A stretch of DNA of 64,000 nucleotides. It comes from Phaeobacter sp. B1627. Lineage in GTDB: Bacteria > Pseudomonadota > Alphaproteobacteria > Rhodobacterales > Rhodobacteraceae. The notes beneath the pieces are model-generated. The model had not been told where the DNA came from. It saw only the letters and a program-made list of their open reading frames with translations, and did no database searches. The stretch covers positions 82,489 to 146,488 of the forward strand of contig NZ_VCNK01000022.1 in the NCBI RefSeq assembly GCF_006265095.1. The letters are read 5' to 3'. Shown piece by piece: positions 42,432-51,003 of this stretch (position 1 is its first letter; each line of letters begins with the position of its first letter). A program made the translations under genes and the position numbers.

Positions 42432-43478
42432 TCAATAGGGCATCGGGTTGGCCCGGTGAGCGGCATCGATATCGGCCAGAACCGCATCGCTCAGCTCCAG
42501 ATCCACCCCCTGCAGCAAATGCGCCAGCTGATTGACATTCGTGGCACCAAAGATCGCCGAGGCCATAAAGGGCCGGGTTTTGCACCACGCCAGCGCCATA
42601 TGCACCGGATCCAGCCCATGATCCGCCGCGATCTGCAAATAGGCCGCCACAGCGCCCAGAACCCGATCGGACTGCCGCCCGCCCATCTCGGCGTTGAGCG
42701 ATTTGCGAGACCCCTCCGGCACCGCGCCATTTTGATACTTGCCGGTCAGATATCCCGCAGCCAGCGGCGAGAACGACAACAGCCCCACATCCTCATAGTG
42801 GCTCAGCTCCGCAAGGTCGGTGTCATAGAGGCGGCACAGAAACGAATACTCGTTCTGGATCGAGGCCACCCGGGGACCTTTGCCCGCATCAGAGAGCCGC
42901 AACCATTGCGCGGTGCCCCAGGCACTTTCGTTCGACAGGCCGAACGCGCGGATCGTGCCCCGGTCCACCTCGCGCTGCAATGCACCCAGACAATCTTCCA
43001 TATTTGCGATCACATCCGCCCGGCTTTGGGGCGATGTGGTCGGGTCGTATGTCCAGTTCTTGCGGAACATATAGCTGCCCCGGTTTGGCCAGTGGAACTG
43101 ATAGAGGTCGATATAGTCGGTCCGGAGCCGTTTCAGCGAGGCCTCGATCGTGGCTGTTATGGTGGCACTCGATATCGGTGCCCCATCCCGCGCCACAGAG
43201 CCCTCTCCGGAATGTTTGGTCGCAAGGATATAGTCGCCCCGGCGGCCGGTCTTTGCATTCCAGTTGCCGATGTACTCCTCACTGCGCCCCATGGTTTCCG
43301 CGCGGACGGGGTTGACCGGATACATTTCTGCCGTATCGAGAAAGTTGATGCCCGCGTCCAGCGCCATGTCGATCTGGGCATGGGCGTCGACCTCATCGGT
43401 CTGCGTTCCATAGGTCATGGTCCCGAGACACAACTCCGATACCATCATGTCCGTGCGGCCAAGCCGGTTCATTTTCAT
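42432..43478 (-). CDS. Aldo/keto reductase
   Basis: The 348-residue protein is an AKR of the Tas/YajO-like group. It starts MKMNRLGRTDMMVSELCLGT. The catalytic set is visible: Asp and Tyr in NFLDTAEMYPVNPV, Lys in YILATKHSGEG and His in YQFHWPNRGS. The C-terminal cofactor segment ASAIFGATNVNQLAHLL is also present. It reduces aldehydes or ketones with NADPH; the substrate is unknown. It faces the cdhR gene across the palindromic element and is monocistronic. Confidence 0.9.
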   Translation of the reverse strand: MKMNRLGRTDMMVSELCLGTMTYGTQTDEVDAHAQIDMALDAGINFLDTAEMYPVNPVRAETMGRSEEYIGNWNAKTGRRGDYILATKHSGEGSVARDGAPISSATITATIEASLKRLRTDYIDLYQFHWPNRGSYMFRKNWTYDPTTSPQSRADVIANMEDCLGALQREVDRGTIRAFGLSNESAWGTAQWLRLSDAGKGPRVASIQNEYSFLCRLYDTDLAELSHYEDVGLLSFSPLAAGYLTGKYQNGAVPEGSRKSLNAEMGGRQSDRVLGAVAAYLQIAADHGLDPVHMALAWCKTRPFMASAIFGATNVNQLAHLLQGVDLELSDAVLADIDAAHRANPMPY

Positions 43479-43675
43479 CCCGCAGTCTCCTTATGTCATG
43501 CTTGGCAGGACCCTAGCCCGTGGGAGGGGCAATGCAAGCCGGAGATATGCGCATCGCTGCGATCATTAACCATTGAACAGCTTTCTGCTCCCTCAAAATG
43601 GTGTGCAATGGTATACAAATTTTATCTACTCCCGACCACTGATCCCGGATCACAGATTTACAAAGGAGGCCCTTC

Positions 43676-44077
43676 ATGACTTTCATCACCACCAAGAGCT
43701 ATCAGGACCTTGTTGCGGATGCAGAATCCGTGATTTCCTTCATTTCTGTAGAGGATGGCCTGGCGCTGCACGATACGCCCAACGCTGAATTCGTCGACCT
43801 TCGTGTCTTTCGCGAACTTCAGAAAACGGGTGTCATTCCCGGGGCGCACTCCTGCCCGCGCGGGTTGCTGGAATTCTGGCTTGACCAGAACAGCCCCTTC
43901 GCCCGTGAGGTCTTTGGCAAACAGGCGACGTTCATCTTTTACTGCGACAACGGCTGGCGGTCCGCGCTGAGCACCCGGCTGGCTCAGGATATGGGCCTGC
44001 AGGATGTCCATTGCCTGCGCGGCGGGCTCGATGCCTGGATGGCCGCCCAAGGTCCCCTGACCCCCTATCGCTGGTAA
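43676..44077 (+). CDS. Rhodanese-like sulfurtransferase
   Basis: The 133-residue single-domain rhodanese has the active-site cysteine in FIFYCDNGWRSALSTRLAQD near residue 90 and the family segments FVDLRVFRELQKTGVIPGAH and CLRGGLDAWMAAQG. It has no signal peptide and is probably cytoplasmic. A strong AAAGGAGG ribosome site precedes the ATG by seven bases. Such proteins pass sulfane sulfur between donors and acceptors such as cyanide or thiols. Neighbouring genes give no further hint. Confidence 0.9.
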   Translation: MTFITTKSYQDLVADAESVISFISVEDGLALHDTPNAEFVDLRVFRELQKTGVIPGAHSCPRGLLEFWLDQNSPFAREVFGKQATFIFYCDNGWRSALSTRLAQDMGLQDVHCLRGGLDAWMAAQGPLTPYRW

Positions 44078-44156
44078 GCTCCCGCCCTGCCCTGCGCTGT
44101 CCGTCTGTTTTGAAATCTGCGCAGGGCAGGCACATTCAACTTCATATTCGACCTTG

Positions 44157-44171
44157 GAACAAAATGGGAAC
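44157..44171. promoter_or_regulatory. SOS box (alphaproteobacterial LexA site) over the imuA-like promoter
   Basis: GAAC-AAAATGG-GAAC at 44157-44171 matches GAAC-N7-GAAC, the LexA site of alphaproteobacteria. It lies between and over promoter-like elements TTGGAA (44154-44159) and TTATAT (44176-44181), which have a 16-base spacer. LexA bound here would block RNA polymerase. The predicted transcript start is at about 44188, next to the ATG of the following gene. Confidence 0.8.
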
Positions 44172-44188
44172 GCGCTTATATTGCGGCC

Positions 44189-45034
44189 ATGTCATCTCAC
44201 CTGTTTGCCCGCAAAACCCATTCTTCCCGCGCTCATTCCTCCCGCGATGGTATTTCGCCATTGCCGTCTCTCACCCTGACAAAGGGGCGCGCCCACGAGG
44301 CCTGCGGGCCCGCGCGGCGCACCTTTGCACTCTGGCTGGCCGCCGCGACCCAAGGTCCCGTGCTCTGGATCAGTCCGGCCTGGATACCCGATCAGCTCAA
44401 TCCCGAAGGGATGGTCGACTTTGTCGATCCCGGCCGCTTCCTGTTCCTGCGCGCCACCCGCGCCGAAGACCTCCTGTGGGCCTGCGAAGAAAGCCTGCGC
44501 AGCGCAGCGGTGCCACTGGTGGTGGCTGATTTGCCCGCACCTCCTGCGCTCACCCCGGTGCGTCGCCTGCATCTGGCGGCCGAAACCGGAGGCGACGCCC
44601 CTCATGCTCCGCTGGCACTGCTGCTGACCCCGGGACAGGGCGGCGCCCCGGGAATCGAGAGCCGCTGGCATCTTGCCGCTGACCACAACGCTCCCGTTTC
44701 GCCGACCGCCCCGCGGATCGCGCCCTCGCCAGCTGCATCGCCTGCTGCATCGCCAGCTACATCGTCAGGCTCATCGCCTAGTTCATCGCCTGCTTCATCG
44801 CCCGCTGCCCGCCCCCCGGTGCCCCGTTCTCCCGCCGGGCAAACTGCGGCAATGCTCCGTCAATGGAGGCTGGAGCGCCTGCGGGCCCGCACCGCGCCCG
44901 TCAAGGCCTGGCGCGTCCGTCACCCCGCGCCGGGGGCTGCGCTGCAGCTGCTGGCGGATACGCCACATGAGGAAAATCCGCATCACCGCCCTAAAACGAC
45001 ATCCCGCGTCGAAAAGTATACTGCGCCAGACTAA
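44189..45034 (+). CDS. ImuA-like protein under SOS control
   Basis: The 281-residue protein resembles ImuA, a RecA-like mutasome partner. Like ImuA it has [40 protein letters not shown] and [20 protein letters not shown], then [17 protein letters not shown] and [11 protein letters not shown]. ImuA normally works with ImuB and DnaE2 in error-prone repair, but neither gene follows here; the next gene is an MFS transporter. An Ala/Ser/Pro repeat (about residues 180-207) separates the ImuA-like core from a basic C-terminus. The ATG is close to the predicted transcript start, so the mRNA may be leaderless. Confidence 0.75.
   Translation: MSSHLFARKTHSSRAHSSRDGISPLPSLTLTKGRAHEACGPARRTFALWLAAATQGPVLWISPAWIPDQLNPEGMVDFVDPGRFLFLRATRAEDLLWACEESLRSAAVPLVVADLPAPPALTPVRRLHLAAETGGDAPHAPLALLLTPGQGGAPGIESRWHLAADHNAPVSPTAPRIAPSPAASPAASPATSSGSSPSSSPASSPAARPPVPRSPAGQTAAMLRQWRLERLRARTAPVKAWRVRHPAPGAALQLLADTPHEENPHHRPKTTSRVEKYTAPD
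44726..44809 (+). repeat. Seven 12-bp tandem units coding for Ser-Pro-Ala-Ala repeats
   Basis: Seven imperfect 12-bp units beginning TCGCCAGCTGCA encode [24 protein letters not shown] and SPAA in frame within the ImuA-like gene. The unit is four codons, so changes in copy number keep the frame. It is a low-complexity linker. Confidence 0.9.
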
Positions 45035-45043
45035 AGTTACCCT

Positions 45044-46285
45044 ATGGTCGGGTCTGATATGCGTACACTCCTGTCCTTTGCCGCCCTGTTCCTGTCCGTC
45101 ATCCTGCTGCAGCTTTCGACCGGAGGCGTAGGGCCGCTGGACGCCCTGTCCGGCGCGGCGATGGGATTTGACAACCGCCAGATCGGTCTGCTCGGCTCGG
45201 CGCATTTCCTCGGTTTCTTCATCGGATGCTGGTGGGCCCCCCGGCTGATGGGACGGGTGGGGCACTCGCGGGCCTTTGCGGTCTGCACCGCCCTTGGCGC
45301 GATGGGGCTCCTTGGGCATACATTGACCGAAGACCCCTATGCCTGGGCCGCAATGCGGATCGCCTCGGGCCTCTGTGTCGCGGGCTGCTACACCGTCATC
45401 GAGGCCTGGATCAACGCCAAGGTGACCAATGAGAACCGTGGCCGGACCTCCGGCGTGTACCGCATTGCCGATACCGGTGCGTCCTTTGCCGCGCAGCTGC
45501 TGATCGCGGTACTGCCGCCTGCGTCCTATGTGTCCTACAACGTGCTGGCGATCCTGTGTTGCGCAACCCTGCTGCCGCTGATGATGACCAGCGCCAGCCA
45601 GCCCGCCCTGCCCTCTGCCGCGCGACTGCGGCCCTCGCTGGCATGGCGCTGCTCCCCGCTCGGGGTTGCGGGGGTGATTGTCGCAGCCCTCAGCGGCGCC
45701 TCTTTTCGGATGGTCGGCCCGGTCTATGGCCAGGAGGTCGGTCTTGCCGTTGACCAGATCGCCTTCTTTCTCGCGGCCTTTGTTCTCGGGGGGGCGCTGG
45801 CCCAATACCCGGTGGGCTGGCTGGCAGATAAATTTGACCGCCGCTGGGTGCTGATCTGGCTCTCCGGCATCTCCATGATGGCCTGCGCCCTGACCCTGCC
45901 GGCCAGTGGTGGCGGCACCTTTGCCATCATGGGGTCTGCCGCGTTTTTCGGCCTGACCACAGTGCCCATCTTTTCCGTTTCGGCCGCACATGCCAACGAC
46001 TTTGCCACCTCCGAGGAGCGGGTGGAGCTTTCGGCCGCCCTGATGTTCTTCTATGCCGTTGGCGCCATCGCCGCGCCCCTGGTGGCTTCGGCCCTGATCG
46101 AGGCATTCGGACCCGGTGCTCTGTTCGTCTTTGTCGCCCTCGGACACGCCGGGCTCATCGTCTTCGGGATTGCCCGGATGCGGTCGCGCCCCGCCCCCGA
46201 GGAACGCACCCGCTACGTCTATGCTCCGCGTACCTCCTTCACCATCGGCAGGATGCTGAAGCGCGCCCGCGAAGGCAGGCAGTAG
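45044..46285 (+). CDS. MFS transporter
   Basis: The 413-residue protein has about twelve hydrophobic helices and MFS-type loops ([38 protein letters not shown]). It resembles the YcaD/UMF-like MFS proteins often called unspecific permeases. An alternative ATG at 45059 gives [13 protein letters not shown], which fits a membrane protein start just as well. It follows the ImuA-like gene by nine bases, so it may share the SOS-controlled transcript, though its own function is unrelated as far as I can see. Confidence 0.87.
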   Translation: MVGSDMRTLLSFAALFLSVILLQLSTGGVGPLDALSGAAMGFDNRQIGLLGSAHFLGFFIGCWWAPRLMGRVGHSRAFAVCTALGAMGLLGHTLTEDPYAWAAMRIASGLCVAGCYTVIEAWINAKVTNENRGRTSGVYRIADTGASFAAQLLIAVLPPASYVSYNVLAILCCATLLPLMMTSASQPALPSAARLRPSLAWRCSPLGVAGVIVAALSGASFRMVGPVYGQEVGLAVDQIAFFLAAFVLGGALAQYPVGWLADKFDRRWVLIWLSGISMMACALTLPASGGGTFAIMGSAAFFGLTTVPIFSVSAAHANDFATSEERVELSAALMFFYAVGAIAAPLVASALIEAFGPGALFVFVALGHAGLIVFGIARMRSRPAPEERTRYVYAPRTSFTIGRMLKRAREGRQ

Positions 46286-46455
46286 CGCGGCTCCGCTCCC
46301 TTTCGCCCCTGCCCGGTTCCCCTCTCGCACCCGTCTCGCGCCTGTCGGGAGCCCCCTTCGACCCACCGGTTTGCCACTCCCGATGCCATGAGGGGTTTTC
46401 GTGCCCTGCTGCATGGGATAGACGAACGGCCAGACAAGCGACGTGGATGGACGAC

Positions 46456-48177
46456 ATGGCCCGAATTCTGATCACCTCGGCACTTCCCTACATCAATGGG
46501 ATCAAGCACCTCGGCAACCTCGTCGGTAGCCAGCTGCCGGCCGATCTCTATGCCCGCTACAACCGTGGACGCGGCAATGAGGTCCTGTTCCTCTGCGCCA
46601 CGGATGAACATGGCACCCCCGCAGAACTCGCGGCCGCCAAAGCGGGCAAACCAGTGGCCGAGTACTGCGCCGAGATGCATGGCGTCCAAACCGACATTGC
46701 CAATCGGTTCGGCCTGTCCTTCGACCACTATGGTCGCTCCTCCAGCCCGCAGAACCACGCGCTGACCCAGCATTTTGCGGGCAAGCTGGCCGAGGCCGGG
46801 CTGATCTCGGAAGTCTCTGAAAAACAGGTCTATTCCAATGCCGATGGCCGCTTCCTGCCGGACCGCTACATCGAAGGCACCTGCCCCAACTGCGGCTACG
46901 ACAAGGCGCGCGGCGACCAATGCGAGGAATGCACCAAGCAGCTGGACCCGACCGACCTGATCAACCCGCGCTCGGCCATTTCCGGCTCCACCGATCTGGA
47001 GGTCCGCGAGACCAAACACCTGTTTCTGCGCCAATCGGCAATGCGCGACCAGCTCGATGCCTGGATCGACAGCAAACAGGACTGGCCGGTTCTGACCACC
47101 TCGATTGCCAAGAAATGGCTGCACGACGGCAACGGCCTGCAGGACCGGGGCATCACCCGGGATCTCGATTGGGGCGTGCCGGTCAAGCGCGGCGATGCCG
47201 ACTGGCCCGGCATGGAGGGCAAGGTGTTCTACGTCTGGTTCGACGCCCCGATCGAATATATCGCAGCCGCCGGTGAATGGGCCGAGAAGAACGGGCTGGA
47301 CGATGCCGCGTGGGAACGCTGGTGGCGCACCGACAAAGGCGCGGATGACGTGAAATATGTCCAGTTCATGGGCAAGGACAACGTTCCCTTCCACACGCTG
47401 TCATTCCCCGCCACGATCCTTGGGTCTGGCGAGCCGTGGAAGATGGTCGACCACCTCAAATCCTTCAACTACCTGAATTATGACGGCGGCCAGTTTTCCA
47501 CCAGCCAGGGCCGCGGCGTCTTCATGGATCAGGCGCTGGAGATCCTGCCGGCGGACTACTGGCGCTGGTGGCTCTTGTCGCACGCCCCCGAAAGCAGCGA
47601 TTCCGAATTCACCTGGGAGAATTTCCAGCAAGCGGCGAACAAGGACCTGGCCGATGTTCTGGGCAATTTCATATCCCGGATCACCAAATTCTGTCGGTCG
47701 AAATTCGGAGAAGGTGTGCCCGCGGGCGGCACCTGGACCGAACAGGAACAGGCCCTGGTCGAGGAGCTGACCACACGAATCGGCGCCTATGAGCGTCACA
47801 TGGAGGCAATGGACGTCCGCAAATCCGCACAGGAGCTGCGCGCGATCTGGGTTGCGGGCAACGAGTACCTGCAATCCGCCGCGCCTTGGTCCACGTTCAA
47901 GACCGATCCCGAACAGGCCGCCGCGCAGGCCCGCCTCGGCCTCAACCTGATCCGTCTATATGCAGTGTTGTCGGCCCCGTTCATTCCCGATGCGGCGGAC
48001 CGCATGTTTGCAGCCCTGAAGACCACAGATCGCAGCTGGCCCGAAGACATTCCCGCCGCGCTTTCAGCGCTGCCTGCTGGCCACGAGTTTACCGTTCCGG
48101 AGGTGCTCTTTGCCAAGATCACGGACGAGCAACGCGAAGAGTGGCAAACCCGGTTTGCCGGGGTGCGCAAGGGCTGA
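46456..48177 (+). CDS. metG: Methionyl-tRNA synthetase
   Basis: The enzyme (573 residues from ATG 46456; ATG 46447 adds three) attaches methionine to tRNA-Met. The class I signature HIGH is seen as HLGN in [16 protein letters not shown]. The zinc knuckle is [20 protein letters not shown], and the anticodon-binding domain lies in the last 150 residues. The KMSKS loop reads QFSTSQGRG, with Gln in the first Lys position. Methionyl synthetases without the second Lys (FSTS) occur in this lineage; the first-position Gln is unusual. Length and everything else are normal, so the gene is functional in all likelihood. Confidence 0.95.
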   Translation: MARILITSALPYINGIKHLGNLVGSQLPADLYARYNRGRGNEVLFLCATDEHGTPAELAAAKAGKPVAEYCAEMHGVQTDIANRFGLSFDHYGRSSSPQNHALTQHFAGKLAEAGLISEVSEKQVYSNADGRFLPDRYIEGTCPNCGYDKARGDQCEECTKQLDPTDLINPRSAISGSTDLEVRETKHLFLRQSAMRDQLDAWIDSKQDWPVLTTSIAKKWLHDGNGLQDRGITRDLDWGVPVKRGDADWPGMEGKVFYVWFDAPIEYIAAAGEWAEKNGLDDAAWERWWRTDKGADDVKYVQFMGKDNVPFHTLSFPATILGSGEPWKMVDHLKSFNYLNYDGGQFSTSQGRGVFMDQALEILPADYWRWWLLSHAPESSDSEFTWENFQQAANKDLADVLGNFISRITKFCRSKFGEGVPAGGTWTEQEQALVEELTTRIGAYERHMEAMDVRKSAQELRAIWVAGNEYLQSAAPWSTFKTDPEQAAAQARLGLNLIRLYAVLSAPFIPDAADRMFAALKTTDRSWPEDIPAALSALPAGHEFTVPEVLFAKITDEQREEWQTRFAGVRKG

Positions 48178-48208
48178 TCGCGACCAATCCACCTAACCTG
48201 TTCAGATC

Positions 48209-48238
48209 AAAGGCCGTTCCGTTCCGGGGCGGCCTTTT
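48209..48238 (+). terminator. Rho-independent terminator after metG
   Basis: AAAGGCCG pairs with CGGCCTTTT around a 13-base loop and ends in four Ts, 32 bases past the metG stop. It separates metG from the iron cluster. Confidence 0.8.
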
Positions 48239-48298
48239 GAATGCCGCAAGATCCGGCGCCTCCGTTTAAACCAAGTAAAATTATCGGATTGACATATC

Positions 48299-48313
48299 TG
48301 ACAAAATAAATCA
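48299..48313. promoter_or_regulatory. Iron-responsive operator (TGA-N9-TCA) upstream of hemP
   Basis: TGA-CAAAATAAA-TCA matches the TGA-N9-TCA iron-responsive operator bound by RirA in alphaproteobacteria. It sits in a longer imperfect palindrome (ATATCTGA / TCAGGTAT, one mismatch) just after a TTGACA at 48289-48294, so it overlaps the promoter. Repression in iron-replete cells is inferred. Confidence 0.7.
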
Positions 48314-48382
48314 GGTATCTATTAATCCAGCCAACCTGTGTGACCGCAGGCCAGCCGACAACCCGAACACTGCTCATGCTCC

Positions 48383-48550
48383 ATGTTGACCCAATCTGGC
48401 CCAAACCCCGCGCAGACCGATCAGGACGCAGACCGCCTGCCGCTGCCGGATCTGTGGACCTGTGTCCTCTCCGAGGCGCTCCCACAGCCGAGTTTCTGCC
48501 TTGAATGGTTGTTCGACAAAGCCGAGCAGACACAGAGGCTCGCCCGATGA
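48383..48550 (+). CDS. Small ORF co-translated with hemP, unknown function
   Basis: A 55-codon frame from ATG 48383 encodes MLTQSGPNPAQTDQDADRL and on to DLWTCVLSEALPQPSFCLEW, ending LFDKAEQTQRLAR. Its TGA overlaps the hemP ATG (ATGA), the usual mark of translational coupling, and it lies directly after the iron-responsive operator. The product is acidic with a tryptophan and cysteine-bearing helix; no family is recognised. Being too short for many gene finders it is easily missed. Evidence that it is real is positional only. Confidence 0.6.
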   Translation: MLTQSGPNPAQTDQDADRLPLPDLWTCVLSEALPQPSFCLEWLFDKAEQTQRLAR

Positions 48551-48726
48551 CCAACCTGAAACCGATTTCCCAAGAAGACATGGCCGCCGCGACCCAGCCG
48601 GAGACCTACCCGACCTATCACGCCGAGGATCTGACCCGGGGCGGCGTGCAGGCCCGTATTCTGCTGAACGGCCAGATCTATTCGCTGCGCATCACCCGCG
48701 CCGGCAAGCTGATCCTGACCAAGTAA
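48547..48726 (+). CDS. hemP: Hemin uptake protein HemP
   Basis: From ATG 48547 the product is 59 residues and ends in the HemP signature: YHAEDLTRGGVQARILLNGQ then IYSLRITRAGKLILTK. HemP is a small cytoplasmic protein encoded with heme or iron uptake genes; its exact action is poorly known. It lies between the operator and the imelysin gene, 58 bases before the latter, and fits an iron-regulated operon. The frame also opens 14 codons earlier (ATG 48505), but that part would overlap the small ORF in another frame. Confidence 0.92.
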   Translation: MTNLKPISQEDMAAATQPETYPTYHAEDLTRGGVQARILLNGQIYSLRITRAGKLILTK

Positions 48727-48784
48727 ACCTGTTCACCCCGGCGAATTACCGCAAACCGACAACTGTCCAACAAGGATCCACATT

Positions 48785-50053
48785 ATGAAAACGCCGCTTC
48801 TCACCGGTGCCGCAATCGCGGCTTTGACCGTAGGCACAACGGCCGCTTTCGCAGCTTCAAAGGCCGAGGTTCTGACCACCTACGCCAATATTGCTGAGGC
48901 AAATTACGAAGACAGTCTGATAACCGCAAAGGCTCTGCAGGCCGCAGTAGACGCGCTGATTGCAGCGCCGTCCGCCGAGACCCTTGAAGCCGCCAAAGAA
49001 GCCTGGCTGGCGGCGCGTGTCCCCTACCAGCAAACAGAAGTCTACCGTTTTGGCAACGCCATCGTGGACGACTGGGAAGGCAAGGTGAATGCCTGGCCGC
49101 TGGACGAGGGTCTGATCGACTATGTGGACGCCTCCTACGGCGGTGCGACCGACGAAAACGCCGCCGCCGCGCTGAATGTCATTGCCAACCCGGAGTTCAC
49201 CCTCTCGGGCAAGACGATCGACGCGAGCGAGATCACCCCGGCCCTGCTTGAAGAAACCCTGCAGGAGGCCGAAGGCGTCGAATCCAACGTGGCCACCGGC
49301 TATCACGCAATCGAATTCCTGCTGTGGGGTCAGGATCTGAACGGCACCGACCATGGTGCAGGCAACCGGTCCTGGACCGACTATGCCACGGGCGATGACT
49401 GCACCAACGGCAACTGTGACCGCCGCGGCGCCTACCTGAAGGCCGCAACGGATCTGCTGGTCTCCGATCTGGAATGGATCACCGCGCAGTGGGCCACCGG
49501 TGGCGAAGCCCGCGAGACGGTGCTGTCGGACGAAACCGCAGGGATCACCGCGATGCTGACCGGCATGGGCTCGCTGTCTTATGGCGAAACCGCCGGCGAG
49601 CGTATGCGTCTGGGCCTGATGCTGAACGACCCCGAAGAAGAGCATGACTGCTTCTCCGACAACACCCACAACAGCCACTACTACGATGGTCTCGGCGTTC
49701 AGAACGTCTACCTCGGGGAATATGTGCGCGTGAACGGCGAGCTGGTCTCGGGTGCCTCTCTGGCGGATCTGGTTGAAGCAAAAGATGCGGGCCTGAATGC
49801 CGAGCTGACCGGTAAACTCTCCACCACGATGCTGAAACTGGGCCGCATCAAGACCGCTGCCGAGGCGGGCTTCTCCTACGACCAGATGCTGGAACAGGGC
49901 AATGAAGCAGGCGAGGCGCTGGTCATGGGGGGCGTCGAAGCACTGGTCGACCAGACCCGCTCCATAGAGCGCGTCGTCACTGCGCTGGACCTGGATGGCG
50001 TCGCCATCGAAGGCTCTGACTCGCTGGACAATCCCTCCTCGGTTTTTGAGTAA
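48785..50053 (+). CDS. Imelysin-family periplasmic iron-uptake protein
   Basis: The 422-residue protein has a signal peptide (MKTPLLTGAAIAALTVGTTA) and the imelysin fold (peptidase M75 / IrpA). The family GxHxxE motif is intact as ATGYHAIEFLLWGQD, and a cysteine-flanked loop follows (GDDCTNGNCDRRGAYLKA). The second half contains the repeat of the fold (HDCFSDNTHNSHYYDGLGVQ). Imelysin proteins are periplasmic and linked to iron uptake. It is downstream of hemP under the probable iron operator. A second imelysin follows at 52533. Confidence 0.92.
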   Translation: MKTPLLTGAAIAALTVGTTAAFAASKAEVLTTYANIAEANYEDSLITAKALQAAVDALIAAPSAETLEAAKEAWLAARVPYQQTEVYRFGNAIVDDWEGKVNAWPLDEGLIDYVDASYGGATDENAAAALNVIANPEFTLSGKTIDASEITPALLEETLQEAEGVESNVATGYHAIEFLLWGQDLNGTDHGAGNRSWTDYATGDDCTNGNCDRRGAYLKAATDLLVSDLEWITAQWATGGEARETVLSDETAGITAMLTGMGSLSYGETAGERMRLGLMLNDPEEEHDCFSDNTHNSHYYDGLGVQNVYLGEYVRVNGELVSGASLADLVEAKDAGLNAELTGKLSTTMLKLGRIKTAAEAGFSYDQMLEQGNEAGEALVMGGVEALVDQTRSIERVVTALDLDGVAIEGSDSLDNPSSVFE

Positions 50054-50276
50054 TCCACATCCGAATTCGCCACCACAAGGCCGTGCATCTGATGCGCGGC
50101 CTTGTGCATTGCGGGCCTTTCCCCTGCCCCAAAAGAGGCGCCGAACCGGCGTCCGATCCCCGTGTTCACGATTTCCTGAGCATTTCACTTTATCTGACAC
50201 TTGCAATCCAAGTCTTTTACTCGGATATTGTCATCAGCGAGTAGCCTACAGAATCTCTAGGGATCGGTGACCGGTC

Positions 50277-50564
50277 ATGATCATCTGCCACTGCACTAAA
50301 ATCTCGGATCATGACATCCATTCGGCCATCGACTGGATGCGGGCCTCCGACCCGCAAACCATTATAACTCCTGGGAAAATTTACCGTGCCCTCGGTAAAA
50401 AGGCAGATTGTGGTGGCTGTATGACGCTCTTTCTGGACACTATGCGCTCCAACGCTAAGGTAAGTGTACCTGCACATCTGCAGAACCTACGTACAGCCAT
50501 TTCCTCGGAGAGCGAATATGAAGGGCGACCCCAAAGTCATCGAGTATCTCAACAAAGCACTTAG
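50277..50564 (+). CDS. bfd: Bacterioferritin-associated ferredoxin
   Basis: The 95-residue protein starts [20 protein letters not shown] and has the second cysteine pair in [13 protein letters not shown]. This is the C-x-C ... C-x2-C [2Fe-2S] pattern of Bfd, which delivers electrons to release iron from bacterioferritin. Most Bfd proteins stop at about 65 residues; here the frame runs about 30 residues further and overlaps the start of bfr by 47 bases in another frame. The extension has no recognised motif and may be a by-product of the overlap. Confidence 0.88.
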   Translation: MIICHCTKISDHDIHSAIDWMRASDPQTIITPGKIYRALGKKADCGGCMTLFLDTMRSNAKVSVPAHLQNLRTAISSESEYEGRPQSHRVSQQST

Positions 50565-51003
50565 GAGCGAGTTGACCGCGATCAGCCAGTACTGGCTACA
50601 TTACCGCCTGCAGGACGACTGGGGCCTCGGGCACATGGCCAAGAAGAGCCGCGAGGAAAGCATCGAAGAGATGAACCACGCAGACCGGCTGATGGATCGG
50701 ATCATCTTCCTTGAGGGCCATCCCAATCTGCAAACCCTCGACGCCCTGCGCATCGGCCAGACGCCGAAAGAAACGCTGGAATGCGATTTGGCCGCAGAGC
50801 AGGAAGCCCGTGCCCTCTACAAGGAGGCCTCCGAGTATTGTAGGACATCGGGTGACTACGTCACCATGGACCTCTTCAAGGAGCTCCTGACGGACGAAGA
50901 AGGCCATATCGATTTCCTGGAGACCCAGCTTGAACTGCACGATCGCGTTGGCGCAGAGAATTACGCCCATCTCAACGCCTCGAAAATGGACGAAGCGGAC
51001 TAG
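50518..51003 (+). CDS. bfr: Bacterioferritin
   Basis: From ATG 50518 the product is 161 residues, [20 protein letters not shown] onward. The ferroxidase ligands are seen as in E. coli Bfr (Glu18 in [10 protein letters not shown], Glu51/His54 in [19 protein letters not shown] near residue 127), and the heme ligand Met52 is present. Bfr stores iron as a 24-mer. It follows bfd with an overlap, and the diheme oxidoreductase reading frame begins inside its last codons. An upstream ATG at 50464 in frame would add 18 residues that are not family-like. Confidence 0.95.
   Translation: MKGDPKVIEYLNKALRSELTAISQYWLHYRLQDDWGLGHMAKKSREESIEEMNHADRLMDRIIFLEGHPNLQTLDALRIGQTPKETLECDLAAEQEARALYKEASEYCRTSGDYVTMDLFKELLTDEEGHIDFLETQLELHDRVGAENYAHLNASKMDEAD

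Noticed and set aside
44795..46414. A 539-codon minus-strand open frame
   Set aside because: It is antisense to the MFS transporter and has Gly/Arg/Gln-rich content typical of shadow frames.
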